64,000 bases of DNA from Jutongia hominis (GCF_014384965.1 NZ_JACRSW010000015.1:1-64000), one strand, 5' to 3'. Counted from the first letter of the stretch, positions 26,164-35,787 are shown. A program made the numbers and translations. Notes: generated from the sequence alone by a model not told the origin.

Positions 26164-26240
26164 AAGAATTGCTATTGCAATTCTTGCAAAGTTTAATGTT
26201 CCATTAAACTTTTGACAAAGTGCAGGCTTTGCACTTTTTT
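26164..26240. terminator. Three successive hairpins ending in a terminator
   Basis: In order: AAGAATTGC/GCAATTCTT, AAAGTTTAATG/CATTAAACTTT, and AAAGTGCA/TGCACTTT followed by T6. The first two stems are perfect and very short-looped. It lies between convergent genes and probably terminates from both sides. Confidence 0.8.
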
Positions 26241-27636
26241 AGTTCCTTTTTTCTTTCTTTTCTTTTTCGTACAGTTTTAATTCATTTAAAGCTTTACCAC
26301 CAAGTGGATACAGGATTATTACATTAAAGATGGTCATTAATCCGATTCCGACATCTCCCAGATCCCAGACAAACGTATAGGCGGCAAGTCCACCGATAAA
26401 GAGCATGATCAAGGCAAGAACCTTATAGGCAGTCTGCCAGATCCATTTGTCACCAAATAAATAAGAGACATTGCTTCTGGCGTAGAAAAGAATGCCAAGG
26501 AACGTCGACAGACTAAACAGAAATAAGGTTGCGGCAATAAAAATAACACCGAAATCTCCAAGATGGTATTTCATTGCAGCCTGTAAAAGATCCATGCCCT
26601 GTAATCCTTTGACGAGTTTTTCGGGGGCAAGAAGCATGATCATGGCAGTACAACTGCAAATAACGATCGTATCGATAAAAACACCGAGAGCCTGTACCAG
26701 TCCGGCTTTGACCGGCTGGTCACATTCTGCTGCGGCTGCGGCACAGGGAGCAGAACCCGAACCGGCTTCATTAGAAAAAAGTCCTCTCTTAATACCATTC
26801 ATCAAAACTGCACCAAAACCGCCGGCAGCTACCTGACGCAGGCCAAAAGCCTCACGGATAATCCGCGAAAAGATACTTGGGAGCAGATGAATATGCAAAA
26901 CGATGATCAGAATCGTGATCGTAAAATAACAAACTGCCATAACAGGAACCATCATATCTAATACTTTTACCGTTGCATTTTTGCGAAGGACAATGATGGC
27001 TGACAGGATCACCAATACAACAATAGTGTAGATTGGCGGAATCGAAAATGCATTTTTGAAAGAAGATACAACCGAATTGCTGATAACCTGGCTGATACCG
27101 CACCAGCAGATCAGACCGGAAATCGCAAACAGTACAGAAAGCAGATTTCTTTTCTTATGCCGTTTCTGTTTTTCTTCTATAAAAGCATGGATATAATATG
27201 CCGGACCGCCCCGGTATCCGCCATATAAAGGATCTTTTTGTTTATATAATTGTGCTAACGTTGCTTCTATAAATGCAGTCGAAGAACCGATCAAAGCCGT
27301 GATCCACATCCAGAATACCGCACCTGCGCCACCTGCAGAAATTGCGGCAACCACACCGACAAGATTTCCCATGCCGACACGGGTAGCCGTTGAGACTAAT
27401 AGCGTTTGCAAAGAAGACAGACTGCTTTTGTCCGCTTTCTTTTCCAGCAAAGATTTGATCATATCAGGAAATAAACGGATCGGTAGAAATTTTGTACGGA
27501 TCGTAAAATAAATGCCGGTTGGGATCAATAATAGGATTAAAAGAGAAATGCCGAGTGCTCCACCACCAGGTAATGGCAATGTGAACAGATCTCCCCAAAG
27601 AAATGAATACACTTTTTCAATAATTGTAATAACCAT
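26239..27636 (-). CDS. Sodium:alanine symporter family (AGCS) transporter
   Basis: A 465-residue inner-membrane carrier with about ten or eleven hydrophobic segments. AGCS proteins take up alanine or glycine with Na+. Signature stretches are VSTATRVGMGNLVGVV, GYRGGPAYYIHAF, and GIKRGLFSNEAGSGSA, the most conserved motif of the family, near the middle. The start is the ATG 44 codons inside the longest frame. It gives the expected N-terminus (IEKVYSFLWGDL) and follows GAAAGG; the extra upstream residues are unlike the family. The operon is single-gene and convergent with the GH5 gene. Confidence 0.94.
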   Translation of the reverse strand: MVITIIEKVYSFLWGDLFTLPLPGGGALGISLLILLLIPTGIYFTIRTKFLPIRLFPDMIKSLLEKKADKSSLSSLQTLLVSTATRVGMGNLVGVVAAISAGGAGAVFWMWITALIGSSTAFIEATLAQLYKQKDPLYGGYRGGPAYYIHAFIEEKQKRHKKRNLLSVLFAISGLICWCGISQVISNSVVSSFKNAFSIPPIYTIVVLVILSAIIVLRKNATVKVLDMMVPVMAVCYFTITILIIVLHIHLLPSIFSRIIREAFGLRQVAAGGFGAVLMNGIKRGLFSNEAGSGSAPCAAAAAECDQPVKAGLVQALGVFIDTIVICSCTAMIMLLAPEKLVKGLQGMDLLQAAMKYHLGDFGVIFIAATLFLFSLSTFLGILFYARSNVSYLFGDKWIWQTAYKVLALIMLFIGGLAAYTFVWDLGDVGIGLMTIFNVIILYPLGGKALNELKLYEKEKKEKRN

Positions 27637-27747
27637 AAATAAAAAATACCTTTCTGTTTTTTGTGCAGCATATTCTCTTATTATATAATTGATTTTGCAT
27701 TCTGTACAGAAGAATTTGTAATCATTGCTGTAAATTGTATTAAAAAT

Positions 27748-27806
27748 GATTACTATTTCAAAAAGCAATAGAATAACTGATTACTGTTTCAAAAAGCAGC
27801 AGAATA
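27748..27806. repeat. Two 28-bp direct repeats, 31-bp period
   Basis: GATTACTATTTCAAAAAGCA plus ATAGAATA is repeated with three changes. It lies in the spacer between the symporter gene start and the 3' end of the Crp/Fnr gene, near where the symporter promoter would be. Confidence 0.7.
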
Positions 27807-27874
27807 TTTAAAAATCTATTGCATGAAAAGAACCAGATTGTTTTACATGATACTGTAATAAAAGATCAAAACAT

Positions 27875-28558
27875 TTAAAAATCCATTTCGTCAAAAGAAT
27901 CCGTATGCAGCAAAAAATGATTTCTATGACAGATAATGATCTGTTCTTTTTGCATCTTGCTGAGTTCATTAGACAATGCGCTGCGGTCCAGATTCAGATA
28001 ATCCGCAAGCTGCTGGCGGTTAAATGGAATGTCAAAAGAAAGACTTCCCTGTCTGGAAGCTTCGTATGACAGATAGGAAAGCAGTCTTGCACGTATGGTT
28101 TTGGCAGCAGTATGAAAACTTCTGCGGGAAAGATGCAAATTTTTTTGTGCGAGGATCGCTAAAAGGTTACGGATCAATTTGTTGTGATGCGGGCAGGAAC
28201 GTTCGCAGGTTGTCAGTAAATGAAGCATATTCAGGCAGAGAATACGACTGTCTTCTATCGCGACGATATTGACCATAAGCGGTTCACCGGGTACACAGGC
28301 ATACGTTTCGGCAAAAATGTTTCCGGGGGTGATCATGCTGAGAATCGTTTTGTTACCCCAGAGATCATCATGCTCAATCGAAAGTTTTCCTTGCAAAAGG
28401 ACTCCGAGAGAGGAGATCGGATCGCCCATCCGATAAACAAATTCCCCTTTTTTAATAAATTTTTCTTCTGACCGAAGGCAGGGTAAAATGGCTTCGATTT
28501 CTTCTTCTTTCAGCCCTTTCCAGAGAGGGGTTGTCATTAAAAAATCAATGTTTTTCAT
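27875..28558 (-). CDS. Crp/Fnr-family regulator, probable controller of hcp
   Basis: A 227-residue regulator with a cyclic-nucleotide-binding-like barrel (about 10-120: LRSEEKFIKKGEFVYRMGD, then LLQGKLSIEHDD) and a Crp-type HTH (about 145-215: RQQLADYLNLDRSALSNEL). The residues needed to bind cAMP are not evident. Several Cys (Cys27, and Cys118 and Cys122 in TTCERSCPHH) might bind heme, iron-sulfur or sense nitrosative stress, but this is speculation. It is divergent from hcp, with a perfect palindrome between them, the usual arrangement of HcpR-type regulators. CAGGAG precedes the ATG. Confidence 0.9.
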   Translation of the reverse strand: MKNIDFLMTTPLWKGLKEEEIEAILPCLRSEEKFIKKGEFVYRMGDPISSLGVLLQGKLSIEHDDLWGNKTILSMITPGNIFAETYACVPGEPLMVNIVAIEDSRILCLNMLHLLTTCERSCPHHNKLIRNLLAILAQKNLHLSRRSFHTAAKTIRARLLSYLSYEASRQGSLSFDIPFNRQQLADYLNLDRSALSNELSKMQKEQIIICHRNHFLLHTDSFDEMDF

Positions 28559-28573
28559 AAAAATCTCCTGTTT

Positions 28574-28587
28574 GTTGTTATAACAAC
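28574..28587. promoter_or_regulatory. Palindromic operator between the Crp/Fnr gene and hcp
   Basis: GTTGTTATAACAAC is a perfect 14-bp palindrome, followed 4 nt later by another TTGTTGTAA half-site. It sits 16 nt before the regulator's start codon and about 210 nt before hcp. It is a likely binding site for the Crp/Fnr protein acting on both directions. Confidence 0.7.
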
Positions 28588-28795
28588 ATTCTTGTTGTAA
28601 GAATTATGACATAATGCAGCTATCAAATCAATCACATTTTCATGCGAAAGACAGATCAGACAACAGATCAGGCAAATTCTACCTGACGTTACAAAAGCGG
28701 ATGAAACACTGCTTTTGTAAAAAGTGAAAGAATAAATGCTTTTTAGGGCATGATACTATTTGTCAAAGCATGAATCCAAAGAAAGGATAGAAAAA

Positions 28796-30373
28796 ATGGA
28801 AAAAAAGATGTTTTGTTTTCAATGTGAACAGACAGCAGGATGTACAGGTTGTACCGGCAGTGCTGGAGTTTGTGGTAAAGATGCCAAAGTAGCAGCGTTA
28901 CAGGATCAGTTGACGGGAGCCATGATCGCCTTAGCAAATACTTGCAAAGGATGTCCAAACGAACCGGAGACAGACCGCCTGATCATTGAGGGACTTTTTA
29001 CAACGATCACAAATGTGAATTTTAATCAGAATACCATATTTGAAATGATCCAAAAGGTCCACAATAGGACACAGGAGCTTGCAAGTCAGTGTGGCTGTAT
29101 GTCAGCTACGGATTATGATATGAAGCAGATATGGGATGCCGATGAAGATATTCGTTCCCTGAAATCCTTAATTTTATTTGGAATCCGTGGTATGGCTGCG
29201 TATGCTTATCATGCAGAAATGCTTGGATACCGGGATGAAAAAGTCAATGCATTTTTCTATAAAGCATTACAAACGATTAGTCAGGAGTTTGGCATGGAAC
29301 AGCTTTTGCCGGTTGTTCTCGAAGTAGGAGAAGTCAACTTGCAATGTATGGCATTGCTCGATCAGGCAAATACCACCAGCTATGGAACACCTGAACCGAC
29401 CAAAGTAAGTTTACAGATTGAAAAAGGACCGTTTATTGTGGTAAGTGGTCATGACCTCAAGGATTTAGAACTGCTTTTAGAGCAGACAAAAGGAAAAGGG
29501 ATCAATGTGTATACACATGGTGAAATGCTGCCGGCACATGGTTATCCAAAACTGAAAAAATATGCTCATTTGAAAGGGAACTTTGGAACAGCATGGCAGA
29601 ACCAGCAGAAAGAATTTGCAAATGTACCGGGTGCATTTCTGTTCACAACAAACTGTCTGATGCCAGTCAAACCAAGTTATGCGGATCGTGTCTTTACTAC
29701 AGAAGTAGTATCATATCCTGAGATCGTACACATTGATGATAAGAAAGATTTCACACCGGTCATTGAAAAAGCATTAGAACTTGGCGGATATCAGGAAGAT
29801 CAGGAACGAAGCGGTATCAATGGCGGTAAATACGTGATGACAGGATTTGGTCATGGCACAGTGCTTAGCGTTGCTGATAAAGTCATCGAGGGCGTAAAAG
29901 CCGGAGATATCAGTCATTTCTTCTTAGTCGGTGGCTGCGATGGTGCAAGAGCCGGAAGAAATTATTATACAGACTTTGTCAAAGAGACACCAAAAGATTC
30001 GATCATTCTGACTCTGGCATGTGGAAAATATCGTTTTAATGATCTGGATCTTGGCGAGATCAATGGTCTGCCACGCATTATGGATATGGGACAGTGTAAC
30101 GATGCATACAGTGCCATTCAGGTTGCAATCGCACTTTCGAAGGCATTTGAATGTGATGTCAATGAACTGCCACTTTCGATGATCCTTTCCTGGTATGAAC
30201 AGAAAGCAGTTTGTATTTTGCTGACACTGATTCATCTCGGAATCAAAAATATTTATCTGGGACCGACACTTCCGGCATTCCTGTCACAAAATGTGTTGCA
30301 ATATCTAGTAGAGCATTATGCAATCTCGCCTACCAGCACACCACAGCAGGATCTGAAAAAGATTTTAGGATAG
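28796..30373 (+). CDS. hcp: Hydroxylamine reductase / hybrid cluster protein
   Basis: A 525-residue cytosolic iron-sulfur-oxygen protein that reduces hydroxylamine to ammonia in vitro and, in E. coli, nitric oxide. N-terminal cluster cysteines are Cys7, Cys10, Cys19 and Cys26 in the order CFQC, GCTGC, GVC. Hybrid-cluster ligands are visible downstream: GHDLKDL, THGEMLPAHGYP, TTNCLMP, GGCDGARAGR and LACGKYRFN. Length fits class I or III members. The ATG after AGAAAGGATAG is used; the frame continues 12 codons further without a ribosome site. It is divergent from a Crp/Fnr regulator, which suggests induction by nitrosative stress. Confidence 0.97.
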   Translation: MEKKMFCFQCEQTAGCTGCTGSAGVCGKDAKVAALQDQLTGAMIALANTCKGCPNEPETDRLIIEGLFTTITNVNFNQNTIFEMIQKVHNRTQELASQCGCMSATDYDMKQIWDADEDIRSLKSLILFGIRGMAAYAYHAEMLGYRDEKVNAFFYKALQTISQEFGMEQLLPVVLEVGEVNLQCMALLDQANTTSYGTPEPTKVSLQIEKGPFIVVSGHDLKDLELLLEQTKGKGINVYTHGEMLPAHGYPKLKKYAHLKGNFGTAWQNQQKEFANVPGAFLFTTNCLMPVKPSYADRVFTTEVVSYPEIVHIDDKKDFTPVIEKALELGGYQEDQERSGINGGKYVMTGFGHGTVLSVADKVIEGVKAGDISHFFLVGGCDGARAGRNYYTDFVKETPKDSIILTLACGKYRFNDLDLGEINGLPRIMDMGQCNDAYSAIQVAIALSKAFECDVNELPLSMILSWYEQKAVCILLTLIHLGIKNIYLGPTLPAFLSQNVLQYLVEHYAISPTSTPQQDLKKILG

Positions 30374-30537
30374 AGCAAAGAGAAAAAAAGATAGGCTAAA
30401 AGTATATAGGCTGAACATGACAGACCGGAAAACAAAAGTATTGACAGCCGGGAGATCGGATTACAGGGCTTCCTGAAAATAGATTACGGCAAAAAGAAAG
30501 TAATCGGATAAAAAGTATTTAAAATAACCAAAATAAG

Positions 30538-30599
30538 GAACAGACTTTTCAATGTTTTCTGTAGCAGGCAGAATGATATTGGCGGTCTGTTCTTTTTTT
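30538..30599 (+). terminator. Rho-independent terminator after hcp
   Basis: GAACAGAC and GTCTGTTC close a 39-nt internal stretch and are followed by seven T. It lies about 165 nt after the hcp stop. The 336-nt spacer otherwise shows only the uvrC promoter. Confidence 0.75.
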
Positions 30600-30624
30600 G
30601 AGAAAGGATATTGAGCAGTTCAAA

Positions 30625-30653
30625 TTTACAAAGACGAACAAAAAATGTATACT
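30625..30653 (+). promoter_or_regulatory. Promoter of uvrC
   Basis: TTTACA and TATACT with a 17-nt spacer, close to the vegetative consensus, about 57 nt before the uvrC start codon. Confidence 0.75.
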
Positions 30654-30709
30654 ATATAGGATAAAAAGCAATAGAAAATCGCAACGATTACAATGTCTGG
30701 GAGAACAAG

Positions 30710-32605
30710 ATGTTTAATATAGAAGAAGAGTTAAAAAAGCTGCCGGCAAAGCCCGGTGTTTATCTGATGCATGATAAAAAAGATGCGATCATCTATGTCG
30801 GGAAAGCGATCAGCCTCAAGAACCGCGTGCGACAGTATTTTCAAAGCAGCCGTCGTGTTACACCAAAGATTCAGCAGATGATCTCGCATATCGATCATTT
30901 TGAATATATCATCACCGATTCGGAAGTGGAAGCTTTGGTATTGGAAAATAACCTGATCAAAGAACATCTGCCAAAGTATAACACAATGTTAAAGGATGAT
31001 AAAACCTATCCGTTTATACGGGCAACGGTATATGAAGATTATCCGCGCCTGATCTATTGCCGCCAGCAAAAAAAAGACAAATCACGTTATTTCGGACCGT
31101 TTACCAGTCAGGGGACGGCCAAGAATGCGATAGAAATGGCGCAAAAGATCTATCATGTGCGTACCTGTAACCGGGCATTGCCAAAAGATGAAGGAAAGCA
31201 GAGACCTTGCCTGAATTATCATATCAAACAATGTGATGCCCCTTGTCAGGGCTATATTTCCAAAGAAGAATACCGCAAAAATTTTGACAAGGCACTCAAA
31301 CTGTTAGAAGGAGATTATCGCGAAGTGATCGAAGTCTTACAGGAGAAGATGCAAAAAGCTTCCGAAAATCTGGAGTTTGAGGATGCAGCGAATTATCGTG
31401 ATTTGATCGAAAGCGTGAAAAAAGTAGAGATTCGCCAGAAGATTACAGACTTCGGCGGTGTAGACCGGGATATCATTGCCGTTGCATCTACGAATGAAGA
31501 AGCAGTCGTACAGGTTTTCTTTGTCCGGGAAGGAAAAATGATCGGCAGGGATCATTTTTATCTGAAGGGAATCGGTGGGGACGGCAATGATGAGATCTTG
31601 CAGGCATTTGTCAAGCAGTTTTATGCCGGAACACCTTTTATTCCGCGTGAAGTCATGGTAGAATATGAGATACAGGATAGTCATCTGATCGAAGAATGGC
31701 TGACACAGCGAAGAGGAAGTAAAGTCAGCGTGATCGTTCCACAAAAAGGTCAAAAAGAGCGTTTGATGGAGCTTGCACATAAGAATGCGGCAATGGTTCT
31801 GACACAAGACAGCGAAAAGATCCGTCGGGAAGAAGAGAGAACCTCCGGTGCAATGGCACAGATATGCGGCTGGATGGGCATAGAAGAAGTCTTACGTATT
31901 GAATCGTATGATATTTCTAATATCAATGGTTTTCAGTCAGTCGGTTCGATGGTAGTCTTTGAAAACGGCAAACCAAAGAAAAGCGATTACCGGAAGTTTC
32001 GAATTAAGACCGTACAGGGCCCGGATGATTATGCAAGTATGGAAGAAGTGCTGAGTAGACGTTTTCAGCATGGTTTGGAAGAAAGGAAGAATCTCAAAGA
32101 GAAAGACTGGAACACCGATCTTGGAAGCTTTACACGTTTCCCGGATCTGATCATGATGGATGGTGGAAAAGGCCAGGTGCACATTGCACAGCAAGTATTA
32201 GACAAACTTGGGTTAGCAATTCCTGTTTGTGGTATGGTAAAGGATGACAAGCATCGTACCAGAGGATTGTTCTTTCAGGAAAGAGAGATCCCGATCGAGA
32301 CTGACAGCGAAGGATTTCATCTGATGACCAGAATTCAGGATGAAGTACATCGTTTTGCAATCGAATACCATAGGTCGTTACGAAGCAAAACACAAGTCAG
32401 ATCAATCTTAGATGATATTCCGGGAATCGGCGAAAAGAGAAGAAAAGCCCTGATGCGCTATTTTAAGGAATTAGAAAAAATCCGCGATGCATCGGTAGAA
32501 GAGCTGGCACAGGTGGATACCATGAATGAACGGGCTGCAAAGCAGGTGTATGAGTTCTTTCATAATAACAGACAGAGTAGTGCTTTTATTGAGGAAGAAA
32601 AATAA
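30710..32605 (+). CDS. uvrC: UvrABC excinuclease subunit C
   Basis: A 631-residue nucleotide-excision-repair nuclease that makes both cuts around a UvrB-marked lesion. The GIY-YIG domain is at the N-terminus ([19 protein letters not shown], residues about 15-35), then the UVR segment (about 205-240) that binds UvrB, then the RNase-H-like endonuclease region ([19 protein letters not shown]), and helix-hairpin-helix units at the end ([19 protein letters not shown]). Length is normal. uvrC followed by hprK is an order I know from Clostridia; here a MITE-like repeat sits between them. Confidence 0.98.
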   Translation: MFNIEEELKKLPAKPGVYLMHDKKDAIIYVGKAISLKNRVRQYFQSSRRVTPKIQQMISHIDHFEYIITDSEVEALVLENNLIKEHLPKYNTMLKDDKTYPFIRATVYEDYPRLIYCRQQKKDKSRYFGPFTSQGTAKNAIEMAQKIYHVRTCNRALPKDEGKQRPCLNYHIKQCDAPCQGYISKEEYRKNFDKALKLLEGDYREVIEVLQEKMQKASENLEFEDAANYRDLIESVKKVEIRQKITDFGGVDRDIIAVASTNEEAVVQVFFVREGKMIGRDHFYLKGIGGDGNDEILQAFVKQFYAGTPFIPREVMVEYEIQDSHLIEEWLTQRRGSKVSVIVPQKGQKERLMELAHKNAAMVLTQDSEKIRREEERTSGAMAQICGWMGIEEVLRIESYDISNINGFQSVGSMVVFENGKPKKSDYRKFRIKTVQGPDDYASMEEVLSRRFQHGLEERKNLKEKDWNTDLGSFTRFPDLIMMDGGKGQVHIAQQVLDKLGLAIPVCGMVKDDKHRTRGLFFQEREIPIETDSEGFHLMTRIQDEVHRFAIEYHRSLRSKTQVRSILDDIPGIGEKRRKALMRYFKELEKIRDASVEELAQVDTMNERAAKQVYEFFHNNRQSSAFIEEEK

Positions 32606-32743
32606 AAACACGCAGATCAAAAGCCGATGAAGGACAGCAAAAGCAGGGCATGCCAAAAGCAGATACAAGAACAGCAAAAATAAAGCATGCCAAAAGCAAG
32701 ATCAAAGAAAAAAGAATAAATTTACAAAAAAAAGAAATAATGC

Positions 32744-32783
32744 GTTACCGGAATCTTCTGAATAGAAAATTCCGAGAGTACAT
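32744..32783. repeat. MITE-like repeat, minimal copy (40 bp)
   Basis: GGAATCTTCT and AGAAAATTCC with the outer GAGAGTACAT form a self-complementary remnant of the same family as the next repeat, reduced to its two ends. Confidence 0.6.
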
Positions 32784-32787
32784 AATA

Positions 32788-32948
32788 ATGTACTTTCGGT
32801 ATCTTCTCCAAACGAACCCTTTCGGCTGGATTTTCGATATACTGCTTCCATTTTCTCGTCGTACACACCGTGTACGCACTGCAAAAATGTCATTGTATAA
32901 CAAAAATCCATCTCGAAATATTTCGTTTAGAAAATTCCGAGAGTACAT
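32788..32948. repeat. MITE-like repeat, full copy (161 bp)
   Basis: The left end ATGTACTTTCGGTATCTTCT and the right end, read on the other strand as ATGTACTCTCGGAATTTTCT, are imperfect inverted repeats of about 45 bp that continue through AAACGAA, TTTCG and TGGATTTT. A small palindrome, GTACACACCGTGTAC, marks the centre. It has no coding capacity; minus-strand frames reading YSRNFLNE are products of the repeat. The right end lies 24 nt before hprK. The 366-nt spacer has no gene. Confidence 0.8.
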
Positions 32949-32971
32949 AATAAAAGAATGGAGGAAAGATT

Positions 32972-33937
32972 ATGCAAGGTAGTGGATATAATGTAACATT
33001 AAAGGAATTAGCAGACAAATTAGAGTTAGAGAATTGTACACCGGATCTCGATATCGATCATGTCAAGATCACACAGACAGAAGTCAATCGTCCGGCATTA
33101 CAGTTAGCAGGTTATTTTGATTATTTTGATTCCAGCCGTATCCAGATCATCGGTCATGTAGAACATACTTATATGCAAAAGATCGGTATTGAACGAAGTG
33201 TTGAGGTAATGGAACGCATTATGTGTGGCAGTGAAGAATCACCAAAGCCTCCATGTATCATTTATTGCCGTGAGATCTGGATCGAAGATGAGATCGTCGA
33301 ACTGGCGAACAAATACAATGTACCGCTTTTGAGAAGCCGTAAAGCAACTTCTCCGTTTATGGCAGAACTGATCCGCTGGCTGAATACAGAACTTGCACCA
33401 AGATGTTCGGTACATGGTGTATTGGTTGATATCTATGGTGAAGGTGTTCTGATCATGGGTGAAAGCGGTATCGGTAAATCAGAAGTCGCATTAGAGCTGA
33501 TCCATCGCGGTCATCGTCTGGTATCGGATGATGTTGTTGAGATCAAGAGAGTCAGCGACAGTTCTTTGATCGGAAGTGCACCGGATATCACAAGACATTT
33601 TATTGAATTACGAGGTATCGGTATTATTGATGCCAAGACATTGTTTGGTGTAGAAAGTGTAAAGGATGAGCAGGAGATCAATCTGGTCATTAAACTGGAA
33701 GAATATGACAAAGAGCAGGAATATGACAGATTAGGACTGGAAGAGCAGTATATTGAATTCTTAGGCAATCAGGTCGTATGTCATTCGATTCCGGTTCGTC
33801 CGGGACGAAATATCGCAGTTATCTGTGAATCGGCAGCAGTCAATCACAGACAGAAAAACATGGGATATAATGCAGCATTGGAACTTTATAACCGTGTTAC
33901 GAGCAATTTGCAGGAGAAAAGGTCTGAAAAGGAGTAA
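32972..33937 (+). CDS. hprK: HPr kinase/phosphorylase
   Basis: A 321-residue bifunctional enzyme that phosphorylates Ser46 of HPr and removes the phosphate, controlling carbon catabolite repression in Firmicutes. The Walker A motif GESGIGKS starts at residue 163. The HPrK signature LVSDDVVEIKR follows, then IELRGIGIIDAKTLFG and VRPGRNIAVI. The N-terminal domain (about 1-130) is standard. The ribosome site is GGAGGAAAG. The HD-domain gene begins 9 nt later, so the two are probably co-transcribed. Confidence 0.98.
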   Translation: MQGSGYNVTLKELADKLELENCTPDLDIDHVKITQTEVNRPALQLAGYFDYFDSSRIQIIGHVEHTYMQKIGIERSVEVMERIMCGSEESPKPPCIIYCREIWIEDEIVELANKYNVPLLRSRKATSPFMAELIRWLNTELAPRCSVHGVLVDIYGEGVLIMGESGIGKSEVALELIHRGHRLVSDDVVEIKRVSDSSLIGSAPDITRHFIELRGIGIIDAKTLFGVESVKDEQEINLVIKLEEYDKEQEYDRLGLEEQYIEFLGNQVVCHSIPVRPGRNIAVICESAAVNHRQKNMGYNAALELYNRVTSNLQEKRSEKE

Positions 33938-33946
33938 GGGAAGCAT

Positions 33947-35089
33947 ATGTTATTTATAAAATCGGATGAATTGAAAACAGGGATGCGCCTGGCAAAGCCC
34001 ATTTATAATAAAAATGGTGTTATGCTGTATGAACGTAATTCGAAACTGACCAGACAGGGGATTGTCAGCATTCAGAACTTTGGATTGATCGGTGTCTATA
34101 TTCTTGAGCCTGCAGAGCCGGTTCCGCCAATGAGTGAAGATGATATTGAGTTTGAGCGTTTTCAGGCAATGGCGATCTTTACAATACGTGATATCCTTGA
34201 TGATGTGGCAGCACAGAAAGAACCAAAGGGGATGTATCCTTTTGCGAATCAGGTGATCAAGAAATACGGTTCTTTATATCACAAGATTAATTTTGTACAA
34301 AACTTACGCAGTACAGAAGATTATGTTTATAAACATGCATTGAACACAGCTATTTTATGTGCATTGATCTCGAAAAAGATGGAACTTGATTTTAAAGCAC
34401 AGCTTGATGTGGTCGTTGGAGGTATTCTTCATGATATCGGTGAACTTATGATGCCGCTTGCACTGCGCAAGATCAAGAAAGAAGAGAGGTCAGAGGAGGA
34501 TGAAAAGAAGATCAATACCTATTATTATGCAGGATATCAGTTGATCAACAAAGATTATGAGCTGGATGCAGGGGTAAAGAGAACAACAACACTTGCGATG
34601 CGTGATCTGTATCAGATTGGAGATGCAGATGTTATTCAAAATACCAAAAAGATCAATGAGGTAGAAATCTTAAAAGTAGCTTCCGTATTTGATACGATGA
34701 CAGCGATGAAGTTTGAAGAAGAACCGATGTCAGAGATTACGGCACTTCGTTACCTTTTAGACGGAGCAAACGGATACGATCAGCTCGTTGTGCAGGCGTT
34801 GGTCGACAGCATTAATGTGTTGCAGCCGGGTGTCTGTGTTGATCTGAGCAATGGAGACAAAGGTCTGGTAATTACAGAAAATCCGACCGATATCTTACAT
34901 CCGTTTGTATTATCATTCCGTGACAACCAGATCTTAAATCTTGCAGACAGTTCGGTTGCCAGTGGAGTACATATTGTAGATATCATGAAAACAATGGATA
35001 ACCGTCATATTGTCGATCATGAAGCTTTAGCAAAGTATAAAGGTGAAACCGTACATTTAGGTGAAGCCCGTACTAATAAACATTATTAG
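33947..35089 (+). CDS. HD-GYP-like domain protein with degenerate GYP segment
   Basis: A 380-residue cytosolic protein. HD-superfamily residues His130 (YKHALNTA) and His162-Asp163 (ILHDIGELMMP) are present. The second half of the HD-GYP pattern is altered: where catalytic members read HH...GYP, this one has TYYYAGYQLIN, then AMRDLYQIGD. Cyclic-di-GMP hydrolysis is therefore doubtful. The N-terminal about 100 residues (MLFIKSDELKTGMRLAKPI, then YERNSKLTRQGI) match the DUF3391-like start of many clostridial HD-GYP proteins. A beta-rich tail follows the HD part. It is co-directional with hprK (9-nt gap) and pth. Confidence 0.85.
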   Translation: MLFIKSDELKTGMRLAKPIYNKNGVMLYERNSKLTRQGIVSIQNFGLIGVYILEPAEPVPPMSEDDIEFERFQAMAIFTIRDILDDVAAQKEPKGMYPFANQVIKKYGSLYHKINFVQNLRSTEDYVYKHALNTAILCALISKKMELDFKAQLDVVVGGILHDIGELMMPLALRKIKKEERSEEDEKKINTYYYAGYQLINKDYELDAGVKRTTTLAMRDLYQIGDADVIQNTKKINEVEILKVASVFDTMTAMKFEEEPMSEITALRYLLDGANGYDQLVVQALVDSINVLQPGVCVDLSNGDKGLVITENPTDILHPFVLSFRDNQILNLADSSVASGVHIVDIMKTMDNRHIVDHEALAKYKGETVHLGEARTNKHY

Positions 35090-35212
35090 TGACCTGGTAT
35101 AAAAGCAGCACTACAAAGTATAAACACAAGAAACAGTAGTGCCGGACAGAAACGGCATGGTACATAACCGGAACACGGTATGACGAAACAGTTAGCAGAA
35201 TGGAGAACGAAG

Positions 35213-35776
35213 ATGTATATCATAGTGGGACTTGGAAACCCGGAAAGTAAATACAATGGAACAAGACACAATATTGGTTTTTCTGCGATCACAGCGTTAG
35301 CAGATGCAAACAACATTTCACTGGATATGAAGAAGCACAAAGCACTTTGCGGCAAAGGTGTGATTGCCGGTCAAAAGGTGCTTTTGGCAGAACCATTGAC
35401 CTATATGAACCTGAGTGGGGAAAGTGTCAGAGAGTTGGTTGATTATTATAAGGTCGATCCGACCGATGAGTTGATCATTATTTATGATGATATCAATCTG
35501 GCTCCGGGAAAGCTTCGTATCAGAGAAAAAGGAAGTGCAGGCGGTCACAATGGGATCAAGAATATCATTGCACATCTGGGAAGTCAGGAATTTCCGAGGA
35601 TCCGCATCGGTGTGGGAGAGAAGCCAAAAGGCTGGGATCTTGCCGATTATGTTCTGGGGCGTTTCGCCAAAGAAGAAGAACCGGTGATCCGGGAAGCATT
35701 AGAAAAAGTAGTACAGGCGTGTGAAGTCATGATCACGGAGGATACCCGTACCGCCATGAACCGGTTTAACGGATAA
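35213..35776 (+). CDS. pth: Peptidyl-tRNA hydrolase
   Basis: A 187-residue cytosolic esterase that frees tRNA from stalled peptidyl-tRNA. It begins IIVGLGNPESKYNGTRHNIG, with the Asn and catalytic His of the family at residues 12-22. LLAEPLTYMNLSGESV, IYDDINLAPGKLRIREKG, and SAGGHNGIKNIIAHLG are further family motifs. The ATG is preceded by GGAGAACGAAG; a frame beginning 11 codons earlier adds residues unlike the family. It lies 11 nt before mfd, an order common in Firmicutes. Confidence 0.98.
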   Translation: MYIIVGLGNPESKYNGTRHNIGFSAITALADANNISLDMKKHKALCGKGVIAGQKVLLAEPLTYMNLSGESVRELVDYYKVDPTDELIIIYDDINLAPGKLRIREKGSAGGHNGIKNIIAHLGSQEFPRIRIGVGEKPKGWDLADYVLGRFAKEEEPVIREALEKVVQACEVMITEDTRTAMNRFNG

Positions 35777-35787
35777 AGAGGGGAAAA

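Noticed and set aside
32650..32982. Plus- and minus-strand frames across the MITE-like copies (YSRNFLNE-type products)
   Set aside because: Same residues appear wherever the repeat occurs (also near 24.9 kb), so they reflect repeat sequence and not genes.
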